DNA of 30,984 bases from JBDHTS01 sp044220535 (GTDB lineage: Bacteria; Pseudomonadota; Alphaproteobacteria; Micavibrionales; Micavibrionaceae), in NCBI GenBank assembly GCA_044220535.1, contig JBGAQU010000022.1:1-30984 (forward strand). The letters are read 5' to 3'. The notes beneath the pieces were generated by a model, which was given only the letters and a program-made list of their open reading frames with translations, had not been told where the DNA came from and searched no databases. A program made the position numbers and the translations under genes. Below are positions 7,985-16,008 of the stretch, piece after piece. The number at the start of each line of letters is the position of its first letter. Positions within the stretch are counted from its first letter, which is position 1.

Positions 7985-9670
7985 TCAGGGCGGTGCGCTG
8001 GGGTTAAGGGCATCGGACGAAACGGATCCCATCGGCATCGGCTTGCTTTTCGCCTTTGGCTTGCCGGCGGATTTGGGGGCGACGCGAACGGGCGTATAGG
8101 GTTCGTTCACAGACGGCACGACGGCGGGCTTGCCCGCAGGCGCCTTGCCTTTACCGGATTTGTTGGATCCCTTGTCACCGGCGAGCGGCGCAAAATCATA
8201 CTGGAAGGACGGGTCTTTCACCTTCGCGCCGCGCACGCTGTTGTAATGCTCCTGTTCGGTCGGGCTGGTGAAGACAATCACGCGCGGGCGTAACAGGAAA
8301 ACAAGCTCGAGGTTTTCGGTGGTCGTCGTGCGGCTGCTCGGCAGGAACGGTTTCATGAAACCGACGCCCTGGCTGCTGAAATCATCATTCTCCCGCACCA
8401 GACCCGCGATCAGCAGCGAGTCGCCTGGGCGCACGCGCACCTGCGTGGTCAATTCACGTTCCGTGGTTTTCGGCAATTGCACCGTTGTCGATCCGCCGCC
8501 GCCGGATGTGAAATCGAAGTCATCAATCGCCGAAACGTCAGACAGGGCGATATCGATATTGGCATATACTGTCGCATTATCCCACGCGCTGCCGATCTTC
8601 AGCGTAAAACCTGTATCGACGGACGCCGTGTTGACCGATGTCGTGCTCTGGCCGCTGTCGATCGTCTCCGCCACCTGCGCCACATAGTTTTCGGTGTTGG
8701 CGGCGCGCAGCTTCGCTTCCGATCCTGACAAAACAGTGATCTGCGGCTGGGAAATCGTTTTGACCGCGCCGAAGGATGAAATGAACTGGAAGACGTCGTT
8801 CGGGTTGAACGTACCGCCTTTCGCACCCTGCGTGGTCGGCAGGCCGATACTGATCGGGTTTGTAAAGTCCGCGCCGATGGCGCCGTTAAAACTGACATTG
8901 CTCGCGAACTTACCGACCGTGTCCAGCAGGCTCCACTTGATGCCCGTGGAATTGCCGCTGTTCAGTTGCACTTCCCAGATATAGGTTTCAAACACGATCA
9001 GCGCGGTCGAACTGCGCATGCGCTGGAAATACCGTTCGGCCATCTCGGCGGTGCGCTGTGTCGCTTCATAAATAATCGTGCGCGTCGACGTATCAACCAC
9101 CGGCGCCTTGCCGATGATCGCCTGCAGGCCGCTGGCGATGTTCTGCATGAAGGCCGCGTCCTGGCTGATCGGCGGGATCTTTACCGTGAATGTCTGCGAT
9201 TCCTTCACCGTCAGCAGGCCGTTGTTATAGGAGCAGTACAAATTGGCAAGGCTGCAGACTTCCTTGACGACATTGTCCAGCGGGCCGCGCAGATTGGCGA
9301 CCGTGATGCGCTTGGTCAGGCCCTCATCCGTTTCGAAAGCGAGCGATACATCGTAATCGGCAAGGATCAGCTGCAGAGCGCCCGCCAGCGTTTCCGAACG
9401 CAGTTCAAACGGCCCGACATAATCCATCGGCATGGGATCATCCGAACTGACTTCCGGCACCAACACGTCATTGCCGAGCGGCAGATACATAACCGGATCG
9501 GGACGTTCATTGATGGCATCGCGCCGTTCTTCCGCCAGTGCGGGCGCGGGAATATTCGCGCTGCGCCCGCCCGGCACGCTGGCCGGGGCGCATGCCTGAA
9601 GCAAAAAGATGCACAGCGGGACAACCAATCCCAATGCGCGTCCGCGCCATATATGCCCTGGCTTAACCAC
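7985..9670 (-). CDS. Lipoprotein secretin (PilN/BfpB/MshL type)
   Basis: A 561-aa outer-membrane secretin. I favour the GTG at 9670: AAGGGG lies 7 nt upstream and the start overlaps the response-regulator stop in GTGGTTAA. The frame is open to another GTG at 9691. The signal ends in lipobox LLQAC with Cys at residue 27. An N-terminal secretin/STN-like domain lies at about 85-160, a short N domain at about 165-210, and the C-terminal beta-barrel gate carries VRPGDSLLIAGLV near 410 and LELVFLLRPRVIVF near 450. A Pro/Lys tail of about 80 residues follows. Lipidated secretins are typical of type IVb pili (BfpB, R64 PilN). It would form the channel for the fibre. Confidence 0.9.
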   Translation of the reverse strand: MVKPGHIWRGRALGLVVPLCIFLLQACAPASVPGGRSANIPAPALAEERRDAINERPDPVMYLPLGNDVLVPEVSSDDPMPMDYVGPFELRSETLAGALQLILADYDVSLAFETDEGLTKRITVANLRGPLDNVVKEVCSLANLYCSYNNGLLTVKESQTFTVKIPPISQDAAFMQNIASGLQAIIGKAPVVDTSTRTIIYEATQRTAEMAERYFQRMRSSTALIVFETYIWEVQLNSGNSTGIKWSLLDTVGKFASNVSFNGAIGADFTNPISIGLPTTQGAKGGTFNPNDVFQFISSFGAVKTISQPQITVLSGSEAKLRAANTENYVAQVAETIDSGQSTTSVNTASVDTGFTLKIGSAWDNATVYANIDIALSDVSAIDDFDFTSGGGGSTTVQLPKTTERELTTQVRVRPGDSLLIAGLVRENDDFSSQGVGFMKPFLPSSRTTTTENLELVFLLRPRVIVFTSPTEQEHYNSVRGAKVKDPSFQYDFAPLAGDKGSNKSGKGKAPAGKPAVVPSVNEPYTPVRVAPKSAGKPKAKSKPMPMGSVSSDALNPSAPP

Positions 9671-10046
9671 GCTTATGCCCCTTAATCGCACGCGAAACGG
9701 TTCCGAGAAGCCGCGTCTTCTCCACCGGCTTCATCAACACCGCCGCGACACTTAGCTTGCCCGCCTGCTCCAATATGTCCGGCGTCTGATCGCCCGTCAC
9801 CAAAATCACCGGCGTGTCGATATTCTGTATCCTCAGCGACTTGATAAATTCAAACCCGCCGACCGGCTCCATGCGCAGATCCGCGACGATTGCGGAAATT
9901 TCCGGGTTCTTGCTCATGATCGTCATAGCCTCCGCCCCGCTCGGCGCTTCCTGCACGCCGTAGCCGTCCCCTTTCAGGTAACTGGCGATCTGCATCCTGA
10001 TAAAATCGTTGTCTTCAACGATCAGGACTGAGTCTTGGTCTGACAT
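9663..10046 (-). CDS. Single-domain response regulator (CheY-like)
   Basis: A 127-aa receiver domain with no output domain. The acidic pair is Glu11/Asp12, the phospho-acceptor is Asp56 (IVADLRM), and Thr84 and Lys106 (MKPVEK) complete the conserved set. It is the first gene of the pilus operon and overlaps the secretin start by 8 bp, so the two are probably translated together. No histidine kinase is encoded in the window. With no DNA-binding domain it must act by protein contact, perhaps on the ATPase, but the partner is unknown. Confidence 0.88.
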   Translation of the reverse strand: MSDQDSVLIVEDNDFIRMQIASYLKGDGYGVQEAPSGAEAMTIMSKNPEISAIVADLRMEPVGGFEFIKSLRIQNIDTPVILVTGDQTPDILEQAGKLSVAAVLMKPVEKTRLLGTVSRAIKGHKRG

Positions 10047-10116
10047 TCAATACGAATCCAAATCGGGCAAAACGAAGTAGAATCAATCCCCTGAGGAAAG
10101 CGCGGGGATATTAACG

Positions 10117-10145
10117 ATTCTAGTCCAGACTTCCCTCCAAAGCAA
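10117..10145 (-). promoter_or_regulatory. Possible promoter of the pilus operon
   Basis: On the minus strand TTGCTT (10145-10140) and TAGAAT (10122-10117) are 17 bp apart. The -10 matches the sigma-70 consensus in 5 of 6 positions but the -35 in only 3. It would give a leader of about 65 nt before the ATG at 10046, containing the small inverted repeat ATCCCC/GGGGAT at 10086-10109. Confidence 0.3.
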
Positions 10146-10210
10146 GACGGCAAGTAATCGGTCAAATTTATCCACATAAAATGATTCATGAATATGGACA
10201 ATCTACTTAA

Positions 10211-10243
10211 CTGTCATCCCGCAGCGAAGCGGAGGGATGACAG
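10211..10243. repeat. Palindromic hairpin repeat (CTGTCATCCC type)
   Basis: CTGTCATCCC (10211-10220) and GGGATGACAG (10234-10243) are perfect 10-bp arms around a 13-nt GC-rich loop, and CCGC/GCGG can extend the stem with a bulge. It lies in the 273-bp gap between the divergent pilus operon and prepilin peptidase gene. There is no T-run, so it is not a typical terminator. This kind of TGTCATCCC hairpin is known as a dispersed repeat in several proteobacterial genomes; copy number here cannot be seen. Confidence 0.6.
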
Positions 10244-10319
10244 AATTAAAGAACCTTGCTCTTTCAATTGAACACCTCTCGTGCAAGCATAAGCCCTTCA
10301 ACTATTCAATGAGATACTC

Positions 10320-10817
10320 TTGCTTGTTTTTGCTCCCCTTATATGTCTTACCCTGGCGCTGATCCTTCTGGGCATCCTGTCCGTGATCGACCTGAAGACA
10401 CGGTTGCTTCCCAATGAATATGTCTTGTGCTTCGCCGTGCTGGCGATTATTTTCCATTTTGTAACTCATAACCGTTTTCTATCTTGGCAGGATGCCGCGC
10501 TGGGCGGACTCATAGGATTCGCCAGCCTTTATATTCTGCGTGCTGCCGCCAACCGCATGTGTGGATTCGACACGCTCGGCCTTGGTGATGTGAAGCTGAT
10601 CGGGGCGGCAGGCTTATGGCTCGGGCCAGACAATGTGATGCTGGCCATGGGCGCGGGCGCCTGCGTGTCATTGCTGCACGGGTTCGTGGCCGCTATGATC
10701 GAGGCGCGTAAAACCGGCCAGGGCCTGAAGCTGGGGCAAATGCATCTGCCGGCCGGGCCAGGCTTTGCCTGCGGCATTATCCTTGCGGGCCTGTATATGT
10801 TTGGAGGCATTTTATGA
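10320..10817 (+). CDS. Prepilin peptidase, A24 family
   Basis: A 165-aa polytopic membrane protein of the TadV/CpaA/PilD-core kind, lacking the N-terminal methyltransferase domain. The two catalytic aspartates are visible: Asp24 in SVIDLKTRLLPNE and Asp90 in the GLGD motif (GFDTLGLGDVKL). It should remove the leader of the prepilin-like proteins encoded at the far end of the divergent operon. The start is a TTG at 10320 with a weak GAGA 5 nt upstream; no in-frame ATG is available. Its stop overlaps the ATG of the CoA-transferase gene (ATGA), so it is translationally coupled to metabolic genes rather than to the pilus operon. Confidence 0.87.
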   Translation: MLVFAPLICLTLALILLGILSVIDLKTRLLPNEYVLCFAVLAIIFHFVTHNRFLSWQDAALGGLIGFASLYILRAAANRMCGFDTLGLGDVKLIGAAGLWLGPDNVMLAMGAGACVSLLHGFVAAMIEARKTGQGLKLGQMHLPAGPGFACGIILAGLYMFGGIL

Positions 10818-12031
10818 GCGGCGCATTATCCGGTATCCGCATCCTCGACCTGACTCGCGTGCTGGCGGGGCCGCTCTGCACCCAGATCCTCGGCGATCTT
10901 GGCGCAGATATTATCAAAGTGGAAAAACCAGGCGCGGGCGACGACACACGCGCCTGGGGCCCGCCCTTCCTGAAAGGCAAGGACGGGCAGGATACGGGTG
11001 AAAGCGCCTATTACCTCTCCGCCAACCGCAACAAGCGATCCGCATCCATCGACATCGCCACGAAAGACGGCCAGGCGCTGATCCATGCCCTGCTGGAGCA
11101 AAGCGACGTGCTGATCGAAAACTTCAAGGTCGGCAGCCTGGAAAAATACGGGCTGGGATATGAAGATCTCCGCATAAAATACCCACGCCTGATCTATTGC
11201 TCCATTACCGGCTTCGGCCAGACCGGGCCTTTGTCATCCGAACCCGGCTATGATTTTATCGTCCAGGCGATGGGCGGGCTGATGGCCTCCACCGGCCCGA
11301 AAGACGGCGAACCGACCAAGGCAGGCGTGGCGCTCAGCGATGTGATGACGGGTCTGTACGCCGCCATCGGCATCCTCTCCGCCCTGCATCACCGCGACAA
11401 AACGGGTGCGGGGCAGATGGTCGATCTTGCCTTGCTCGATGTCACGCTGGCTGGTATGACCAATCTGGCCCAGCATTATCTCACCTCCGGCAAGATCGTG
11501 CCGCGCATGGGCAACGCGCACTCCACCATCGTGCCTTATCAGGCCTTCGCGACAGTTGACGGCCATGTCGTGATCGCGGTCGGCAACGATACGCAGTTCA
11601 AACGCCTTTGCACGGTTTTAAGCAAACCGGAATGGGCCAGTGATCCGCGCTTTACCACCAACAGTGCCCGCGTGCGCCACCGCGCCGATCTGGCGCCCCT
11701 GCTCGCTGCGCTGATTGCCACGCGCGACACGGCATATTGGGTCAAAGCTTTTCAGGATGCGGACGTCCCTGTCGGCCCGGTCAACACAATGGACCAGGTG
11801 TTCGCGATGGACCAGATCAAGGCACGGGAGATGGACATCACCCTGCCCCACCCGCTCAGCGCCGATCCCGTGCATATGGTCGGCAGCCCGCTGAAATTGT
11901 CCGCGACGCGCGTCAGCTATCGCACCGCGCCGCCTTATGCGGGCAAGGATACGGATGACGTATTGAAAAATGTTCTAGGGCTGGATCAAAAAGCCATCGC
12001 CGCATTGAGAGATAAAGGAACCATCGCATGA
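10814..12031 (+). CDS. CaiB/BaiF family CoA-transferase
   Basis: A 405-aa class III CoA-transferase. The N-terminal signature GIRILDLTRVLAGPLCTQIL and GADIIKVEKP are present, as are NRNKRS, VLIENFKVG and SITGFGQTGP. The catalytic Asp is Asp147 (GYDFIVQAMGG), matching the family aspartate that forms a CoA anhydride. Length fits the family. The acyl substrates cannot be read from sequence. It overlaps the upstream prepilin peptidase and downstream pyrB by ATGA at both ends, which points to one coupled transcript. There is no clear metabolic link to either neighbour. Confidence 0.93.
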   Translation: MSGALSGIRILDLTRVLAGPLCTQILGDLGADIIKVEKPGAGDDTRAWGPPFLKGKDGQDTGESAYYLSANRNKRSASIDIATKDGQALIHALLEQSDVLIENFKVGSLEKYGLGYEDLRIKYPRLIYCSITGFGQTGPLSSEPGYDFIVQAMGGLMASTGPKDGEPTKAGVALSDVMTGLYAAIGILSALHHRDKTGAGQMVDLALLDVTLAGMTNLAQHYLTSGKIVPRMGNAHSTIVPYQAFATVDGHVVIAVGNDTQFKRLCTVLSKPEWASDPRFTTNSARVRHRADLAPLLAALIATRDTAYWVKAFQDADVPVGPVNTMDQVFAMDQIKAREMDITLPHPLSADPVHMVGSPLKLSATRVSYRTAPPYAGKDTDDVLKNVLGLDQKAIAALRDKGTIA

Positions 12032-12918
12032 AACACCTGACCGGCATCGACCGCCTTTCACCCGCAGATCGCGACGCCATCCTGAATCTTGCCGCGCAAT
12101 ACGCATCCGGCAAAACGCCGGAACCTGCGCTGAAAGGCCGCGTGATCCTGCATATGTTTTTCGAACCGTCGACCCGCACCAGCGCATCTTTCACTATGGC
12201 TGCCTATCGTCTTGGCGCGAATGTGCTGGACTGGAACCCGGAGACCAGCTCCCTGACCAAGGGCGAGACGCTGAGTGACACGGTCGCGACGCTGAACGCA
12301 ATGAAGCCGGACGCCATCGTTGTGCGACATAAGGAATTCGGCGCGCCGGAATTTATCGCTAATAATGTGGATTGCCCCGTCATCAACGCGGGCGACAGCT
12401 GGCGCGAACATCCGACGCAAGCTTTGCTCGACGCGCTGACCCTGCAACAGCATTTCGGCGATCTGAAAGGACGCACCATCGCCATCTGCGGCGATATCGC
12501 GCATAGCCGCGTCGCGTCCTCCAACCTCCGCTTATTGCCCCAACTGGGCATGAACATCCGCATCGTCGCACCGCCGAATTTACTCCCGCAAAAACTGCCT
12601 GAAGGCGTGCAGGCGTTCGACAGCCTGGAAAAAGGCCTGCCCGGCTCCGATGCCGTCATGATGCTGCGTCTGCAAAAAGAACGGATGCAGGAAGGAATGA
12701 TCGGCTCCGACGCCGAATTCTTCAACCGCTACGGCCTGACGATGGATCGCCTGAACATGGCGGGCAAACACGCCGTCGTGATGCATCCCGGCCCGATGAA
12801 CCGTGGCGTCGAAATCGCCGACGATGTCGCGGACGACCCGCAACGCAGCCTGATTTTGAAGCAGGTGGCCAATGGGGTATTCGTCAGGATGGCTGCGCTT
12901 AAATTTATTTTGACATAA
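12028..12918 (+). CDS. pyrB: Aspartate carbamoyltransferase catalytic subunit
   Basis: A 296-aa enzyme that condenses carbamoyl phosphate with aspartate in pyrimidine synthesis. The carbamoyl-phosphate loop FEPSTRTSASF (Ser48, Arg50, Thr51), the SLTKGE loop (76-81), HPTQALLDAL (128-137), the SRVASSN segment around Arg161 and HPGPMNRGVEI (253-263) are all present. Its ATG overlaps the CoA-transferase stop. In many alphaproteobacteria pyrC follows directly, but here the next gene is an unrelated unknown. No regulatory-chain gene (pyrI) is seen. Confidence 0.96.
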   Translation: MKHLTGIDRLSPADRDAILNLAAQYASGKTPEPALKGRVILHMFFEPSTRTSASFTMAAYRLGANVLDWNPETSSLTKGETLSDTVATLNAMKPDAIVVRHKEFGAPEFIANNVDCPVINAGDSWREHPTQALLDALTLQQHFGDLKGRTIAICGDIAHSRVASSNLRLLPQLGMNIRIVAPPNLLPQKLPEGVQAFDSLEKGLPGSDAVMMLRLQKERMQEGMIGSDAEFFNRYGLTMDRLNMAGKHAVVMHPGPMNRGVEIADDVADDPQRSLILKQVANGVFVRMAALKFILT

Positions 12919-12939
12919 CATACATGTCTTTGGTATTTT
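12910..12939 (+). promoter_or_regulatory. Promoter for a probably leaderless mRNA
   Basis: A perfect TTGACA (12910-12915) overlaps the pyrB stop. TATTTT (12934-12939, 4 of 6) follows after 18 bp. Transcription would be expected to begin close to 12945, which is the A of the next gene's ATG. Confidence 0.5.
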
Positions 12940-12944
12940 AACTC

Positions 12945-13733
12945 ATGTCTGAAACCTTCATTAAACAAATAGAAAAAGTTCGTTCAGCGCTGCAGGCCGC
13001 CTCCAAAGGCGATTTCAATGCAGGATTGCTGGCTGTTAACCCTCAAAACGGACTGCCGCTCGATACGCGGCTTCAGGCATTTAACATCGCACTGATGCAA
13101 AACCTGATCGATTCAGTTCATAACAATCATGACCAGATCGCGCTCACCTTTGTCTTTGCCCGTCATATGACGTTTTTTGGCAAGGAGGTTACGCCGGATT
13201 TATCTTTCTGGAGCATTGAGCGCAACGATGACACCGAACTGGATAAATTTTTGTTTTTAAGGGCGCAGAACGGCGTGGAAACCATCGTTCAGTCCCTGAC
13301 CAATGAACAGGCGCTGCCCATCGCCGCGCGCCAGAAACAACTGCTCGACGATTTCAATATGCGCAACCAGCGCATGATCGACGGCCTCACGCTTTATGAT
13401 GCCAGCGAAAACCCGGGCGATGTCGCGCCCGGCACAAAGGAAGAGCAGTTCAGGCTTATCCGGAACGAGCAACTTAGCCTTGCTCTCAAGGATGTTGAAA
13501 CGATGGTTAATCGTGGTGTTCTTTGTCTGCAACGCAGCCATTTTGTGGCGAAAGAGATCAAGCCCTTGTTCGCGCAGGCGGCAGATCCGGCAGCTTCATC
13601 CTGGGATCATGATATTGCAACGACCGTCCGGGACGGACTTGAAAGCATGGACCACGCTGAAACCATCCTGAGATATCATGCGGCGCGGCATTCGGCATTT
13701 TCAACCCGTCTGGAAAAGGCAAAGATTTCATAA
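12945..13733 (+). CDS. Hypothetical protein in the usual pyrC position
   Basis: A 262-aa, mostly helical, soluble protein that I do not recognise. There is no signal peptide, membrane segment or obvious catalytic motif. It has two short acidic/helical halves, with a Gly/Pro-rich break near 150-165 (SENPGDVAPGTKEE). Two His pairs or near-pairs occur (RHMTFF near 77, YHAARHS near the C-terminus). The ATG at 12945 has no ribosome binding site but lies just where a good promoter would start transcription. Base use matches the flanking genes only roughly and the gene is somewhat less GC-rich, which may mark insertion between pyrB and plsY. Confidence 0.7.
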   Translation: MSETFIKQIEKVRSALQAASKGDFNAGLLAVNPQNGLPLDTRLQAFNIALMQNLIDSVHNNHDQIALTFVFARHMTFFGKEVTPDLSFWSIERNDDTELDKFLFLRAQNGVETIVQSLTNEQALPIAARQKQLLDDFNMRNQRMIDGLTLYDASENPGDVAPGTKEEQFRLIRNEQLSLALKDVETMVNRGVLCLQRSHFVAKEIKPLFAQAADPAASSWDHDIATTVRDGLESMDHAETILRYHAARHSAFSTRLEKAKIS

Positions 13734-13792
13734 ATCCTTCCTTGATTTGAAAACCCATTGACGCCCCTGCGCTTTTGCAGCACAAATCGCCC

Positions 13793-14446
13793 ATGGTTGA
13801 AATACTTGCTCTGGCCGTTATCGGCTACCTGATCGGCTCAATCCCGTTCGGCCTGATTCTGACGAAGGCGGCGGGGTATGGAGATATACGCGCCATCGGC
13901 TCCGGCAATATCGGCGCGACCAATGTGCTGCGCACTGGCAATAAAAAACTGGCGTTGGCGACGCTGCTGCTGGATGGCGGCAAGGGCGCGGCGGCCGTCG
14001 GCCTGACATACTGGCTTTTGTCGAAATGCACCGAAATACAATGCACAGGTGCATTCCACCCCTGCATTACACCAGACATGATTTCACCCGCCCTGATGAT
14101 CACGGGCGTCGCCGCCATCATCGGCCATATGTTTCCGATCCTGCTGCGTTTCAAGGGCGGCAAGGGTGTGGCGACAACGCTCGGTGTGCTTCTCGCGCTG
14201 GCGCCATGGGTCGGTGCGGCATGCTGCCTGATCTGGCTGATCATGGCATTGGCCTTCCGGTATTCCTCTCTAGCAGCACTGGCCGCAATTTTAGCGTCAC
14301 CCACACTCGCCTGGCTGTTCACATTGGACAGCAATCTGGCGTTTACATGCTCGATCATCGTGCTTCTGGTTTGGATTAAGCATCGCGCGAATATCAAACG
14401 TCTGATCGCAGGCGAAGAACCAAAAATCGGGAAGAGCAAGGCATGA
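13793..14446 (+). CDS. plsY: Glycerol-3-phosphate acyltransferase PlsY
   Basis: A 217-aa integral membrane enzyme that transfers the acyl group from acyl-phosphate to glycerol-3-phosphate, the first step of phospholipid synthesis. Family motifs are GYLIGSIPFG (11-20), GSGNIGATNVLR (36-47), DGGKG (61-65) and GHMFP...RFKGGKGVAT (111-128). I use the ATG at 13793, which puts the first helix at the N-terminus; a TTG at 13775 is also in frame. A loop at about 78-98 has three Cys and is longer than in typical PlsY. The stop overlaps the dprA start (ATGA). Confidence 0.95.
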   Translation: MVEILALAVIGYLIGSIPFGLILTKAAGYGDIRAIGSGNIGATNVLRTGNKKLALATLLLDGGKGAAAVGLTYWLLSKCTEIQCTGAFHPCITPDMISPALMITGVAAIIGHMFPILLRFKGGKGVATTLGVLLALAPWVGAACCLIWLIMALAFRYSSLAALAAILASPTLAWLFTLDSNLAFTCSIIVLLVWIKHRANIKRLIAGEEPKIGKSKA

Positions 14447-15576
14447 GACTGCAGCTGGTTTCATCAGACACCGCCCTGCCCGATTCCGAACGCCTCGCCT
14501 GGCTGCGCCTGTCGCGCACGGAGAATGTCGGGCCCGTTACGTTTTACCGTCTGATCGAAACCTACGGCTCCGCGTCGAAAGCGCTTGATGCCCTGCCCAA
14601 ACTGTCGGAGCGCGGCGGGCGGAAAAAGCCGCTGGTCGTTCCGCCGTCATCCGTCGCCGAACAGGAAATCGAACGTCTGCAAAAAATGAACGGCCGCATC
14701 CTGACCGCTGGCGATCCCGACTATCCATTACCTTTGGCCGCAACCGAAGACGCACCGCCTGTGTTGAGCGTGATCGGCGACACGGCGCTGCTGCGCAAAT
14801 CCTCTATCGGCATTGTCGGCGCGCGCAACGCCTCGCTGAACGGTCGCCGTTTCGCGGAGATGCTGGCGCGCGATCTGGGTGCGCAAGGCCATGCCGTCAC
14901 ATCCGGCCTTGCACGCGGCATCGACACCGCCGCGCATGAAGGCGGGCTTGCCAGCGGCACCATCGCCGTGGTCGCGGGCGGCATCGATGTCGTCTATCCG
15001 CCGGAAAACCAGAAGCTGTATGATAAAATCTGCGAACAGGGGCTGGTCATCGCCGAAAGCCCGTTAGGCCAGCAACCCTTCTCGCAAAGCTTCCCCCGCC
15101 GCAACCGCATCGTGTCCGGATTGTCGGCGGGCGTTGTAGTCGTGGAGGCAACCGAACGCTCCGGCTCCCTGATCACCGCGCGGCTAGCGGGTGAACAAGG
15201 ACGCGATGTTTACGCTGTGCCGGGCCACCCGCTCGATCCCCGCGCCTCCGGCCCGAACAGGCTGATCCGCGACGGCGCAACTTTGGTGCGGGATGCAGCC
15301 GACATCCTTGAAAGCCTGAACAGTTTCGGCAGCGGCATGATGCGGGAAGTTCGAGCGCAGGCGGCTTATGCCGCCCCGCTACGCCCGGTCAGCGACGGTG
15401 ACGTCGAAACGGCACGCGATATGATCGAGCAATCCCTGTCCTATACCCCTGCCTCCGTGGACGACCTGATCCGCCAGTCCGGCCTGCCCGCAGCGCTGGT
15501 TCAGACCGCGCTGCTTGAAATGGAATTGGCGGGACGGGCGCAGCGGCTGCCGGGCAACCGAGTCGTTCTGCTCTAA
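14443..15576 (+). CDS. dprA: DNA-processing protein DprA
   Basis: A 377-aa protein that loads RecA onto incoming single-stranded DNA during natural transformation. It has an N-terminal SAM-like helical region (GPVTFYRLIETYG, 30-42) and a Rossmann-like core with GIVGARNAS (123-131), TSGLARGIDTAAH (153-165), FPRRNRIVSGLS (217-228), ERSGSLITAR (238-247) and VYAVPGHP (256-263). A C-terminal winged helix (about 318-377, ending RLPGNRVVLL) closes the protein. It is coupled to plsY by a 4-bp overlap, as in many alphaproteobacteria. Complete, with no missing motif. Confidence 0.95.
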   Translation: MRLQLVSSDTALPDSERLAWLRLSRTENVGPVTFYRLIETYGSASKALDALPKLSERGGRKKPLVVPPSSVAEQEIERLQKMNGRILTAGDPDYPLPLAATEDAPPVLSVIGDTALLRKSSIGIVGARNASLNGRRFAEMLARDLGAQGHAVTSGLARGIDTAAHEGGLASGTIAVVAGGIDVVYPPENQKLYDKICEQGLVIAESPLGQQPFSQSFPRRNRIVSGLSAGVVVVEATERSGSLITARLAGEQGRDVYAVPGHPLDPRASGPNRLIRDGATLVRDAADILESLNSFGSGMMREVRAQAAYAAPLRPVSDGDVETARDMIEQSLSYTPASVDDLIRQSGLPAALVQTALLEMELAGRAQRLPGNRVVLL

Positions 15577-15639
15577 CGCAACGGAAAATTAACCATATGG
15601 CTTTACATTGGATGGATAATTCAATGTGAGGATTTTTTC

Positions 15640-16005
15640 ATGAATGCAATTCCCAATCTTCTTAGCCAAGCCTGGAAAAGACTCGTTGATTTGGCATTGC
15701 CGCCCGAACCTGAAAAGACGGCGGACGACTATATCCTGAAAGCAACCGGAGAGCTGATCAGCGACCCCTTCGCCGCCAGAAACACGATGCTGGAATGCAC
15801 TGAAAAATTTCCACGTAATCCTGATACCTGGCAAATGCTCGGACACTGCTATTCACAGGCCGGCGATCAAGCCAACAGCATATCAGCGTTTGAAAAAGCG
15901 GTTGAGGTTGCGCGATTGCAGGGCAAGCCTGTCGGGATGCATGAAGAAAGATTAAAAGATGCCCGCGCATCCGGCCCCAAAGGATTAGGCAGCGGGCCAG
16001 CCTGA
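15640..16005 (+). CDS. Small TPR-like protein
   Basis: A 121-aa protein starting at an ATG with GAGGA about 7 nt upstream. Residues 50-92 form a tetratricopeptide-like helix pair (PDTWQMLGHCYSQAGDQANS followed by ISAFEKAVEVAR), with a second weaker repeat before it. The N-terminus has an amphipathic helix and no signal peptide. TPRs bind other proteins, so an adaptor role is possible, but no partner is indicated. It ends 3 bp from the convergent DedA gene, and I see no terminator between them. Confidence 0.75.
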   Translation: MNAIPNLLSQAWKRLVDLALPPEPEKTADDYILKATGELISDPFAARNTMLECTEKFPRNPDTWQMLGHCYSQAGDQANSISAFEKAVEVARLQGKPVGMHEERLKDARASGPKGLGSGPA

Positions 16006-16008
16006 TCT

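Noticed and set aside
10086..10109. ATCCCC/GGGGAT repeat as a riboswitch or leader structure
   Set aside because: Only six base pairs with a 12-nt loop and no recognisable aptamer core.
15605..15627. ACATTG/CAATGT inverted repeat before the TPR gene
   Set aside because: Six-bp arms in AT-rich DNA are expected by chance.
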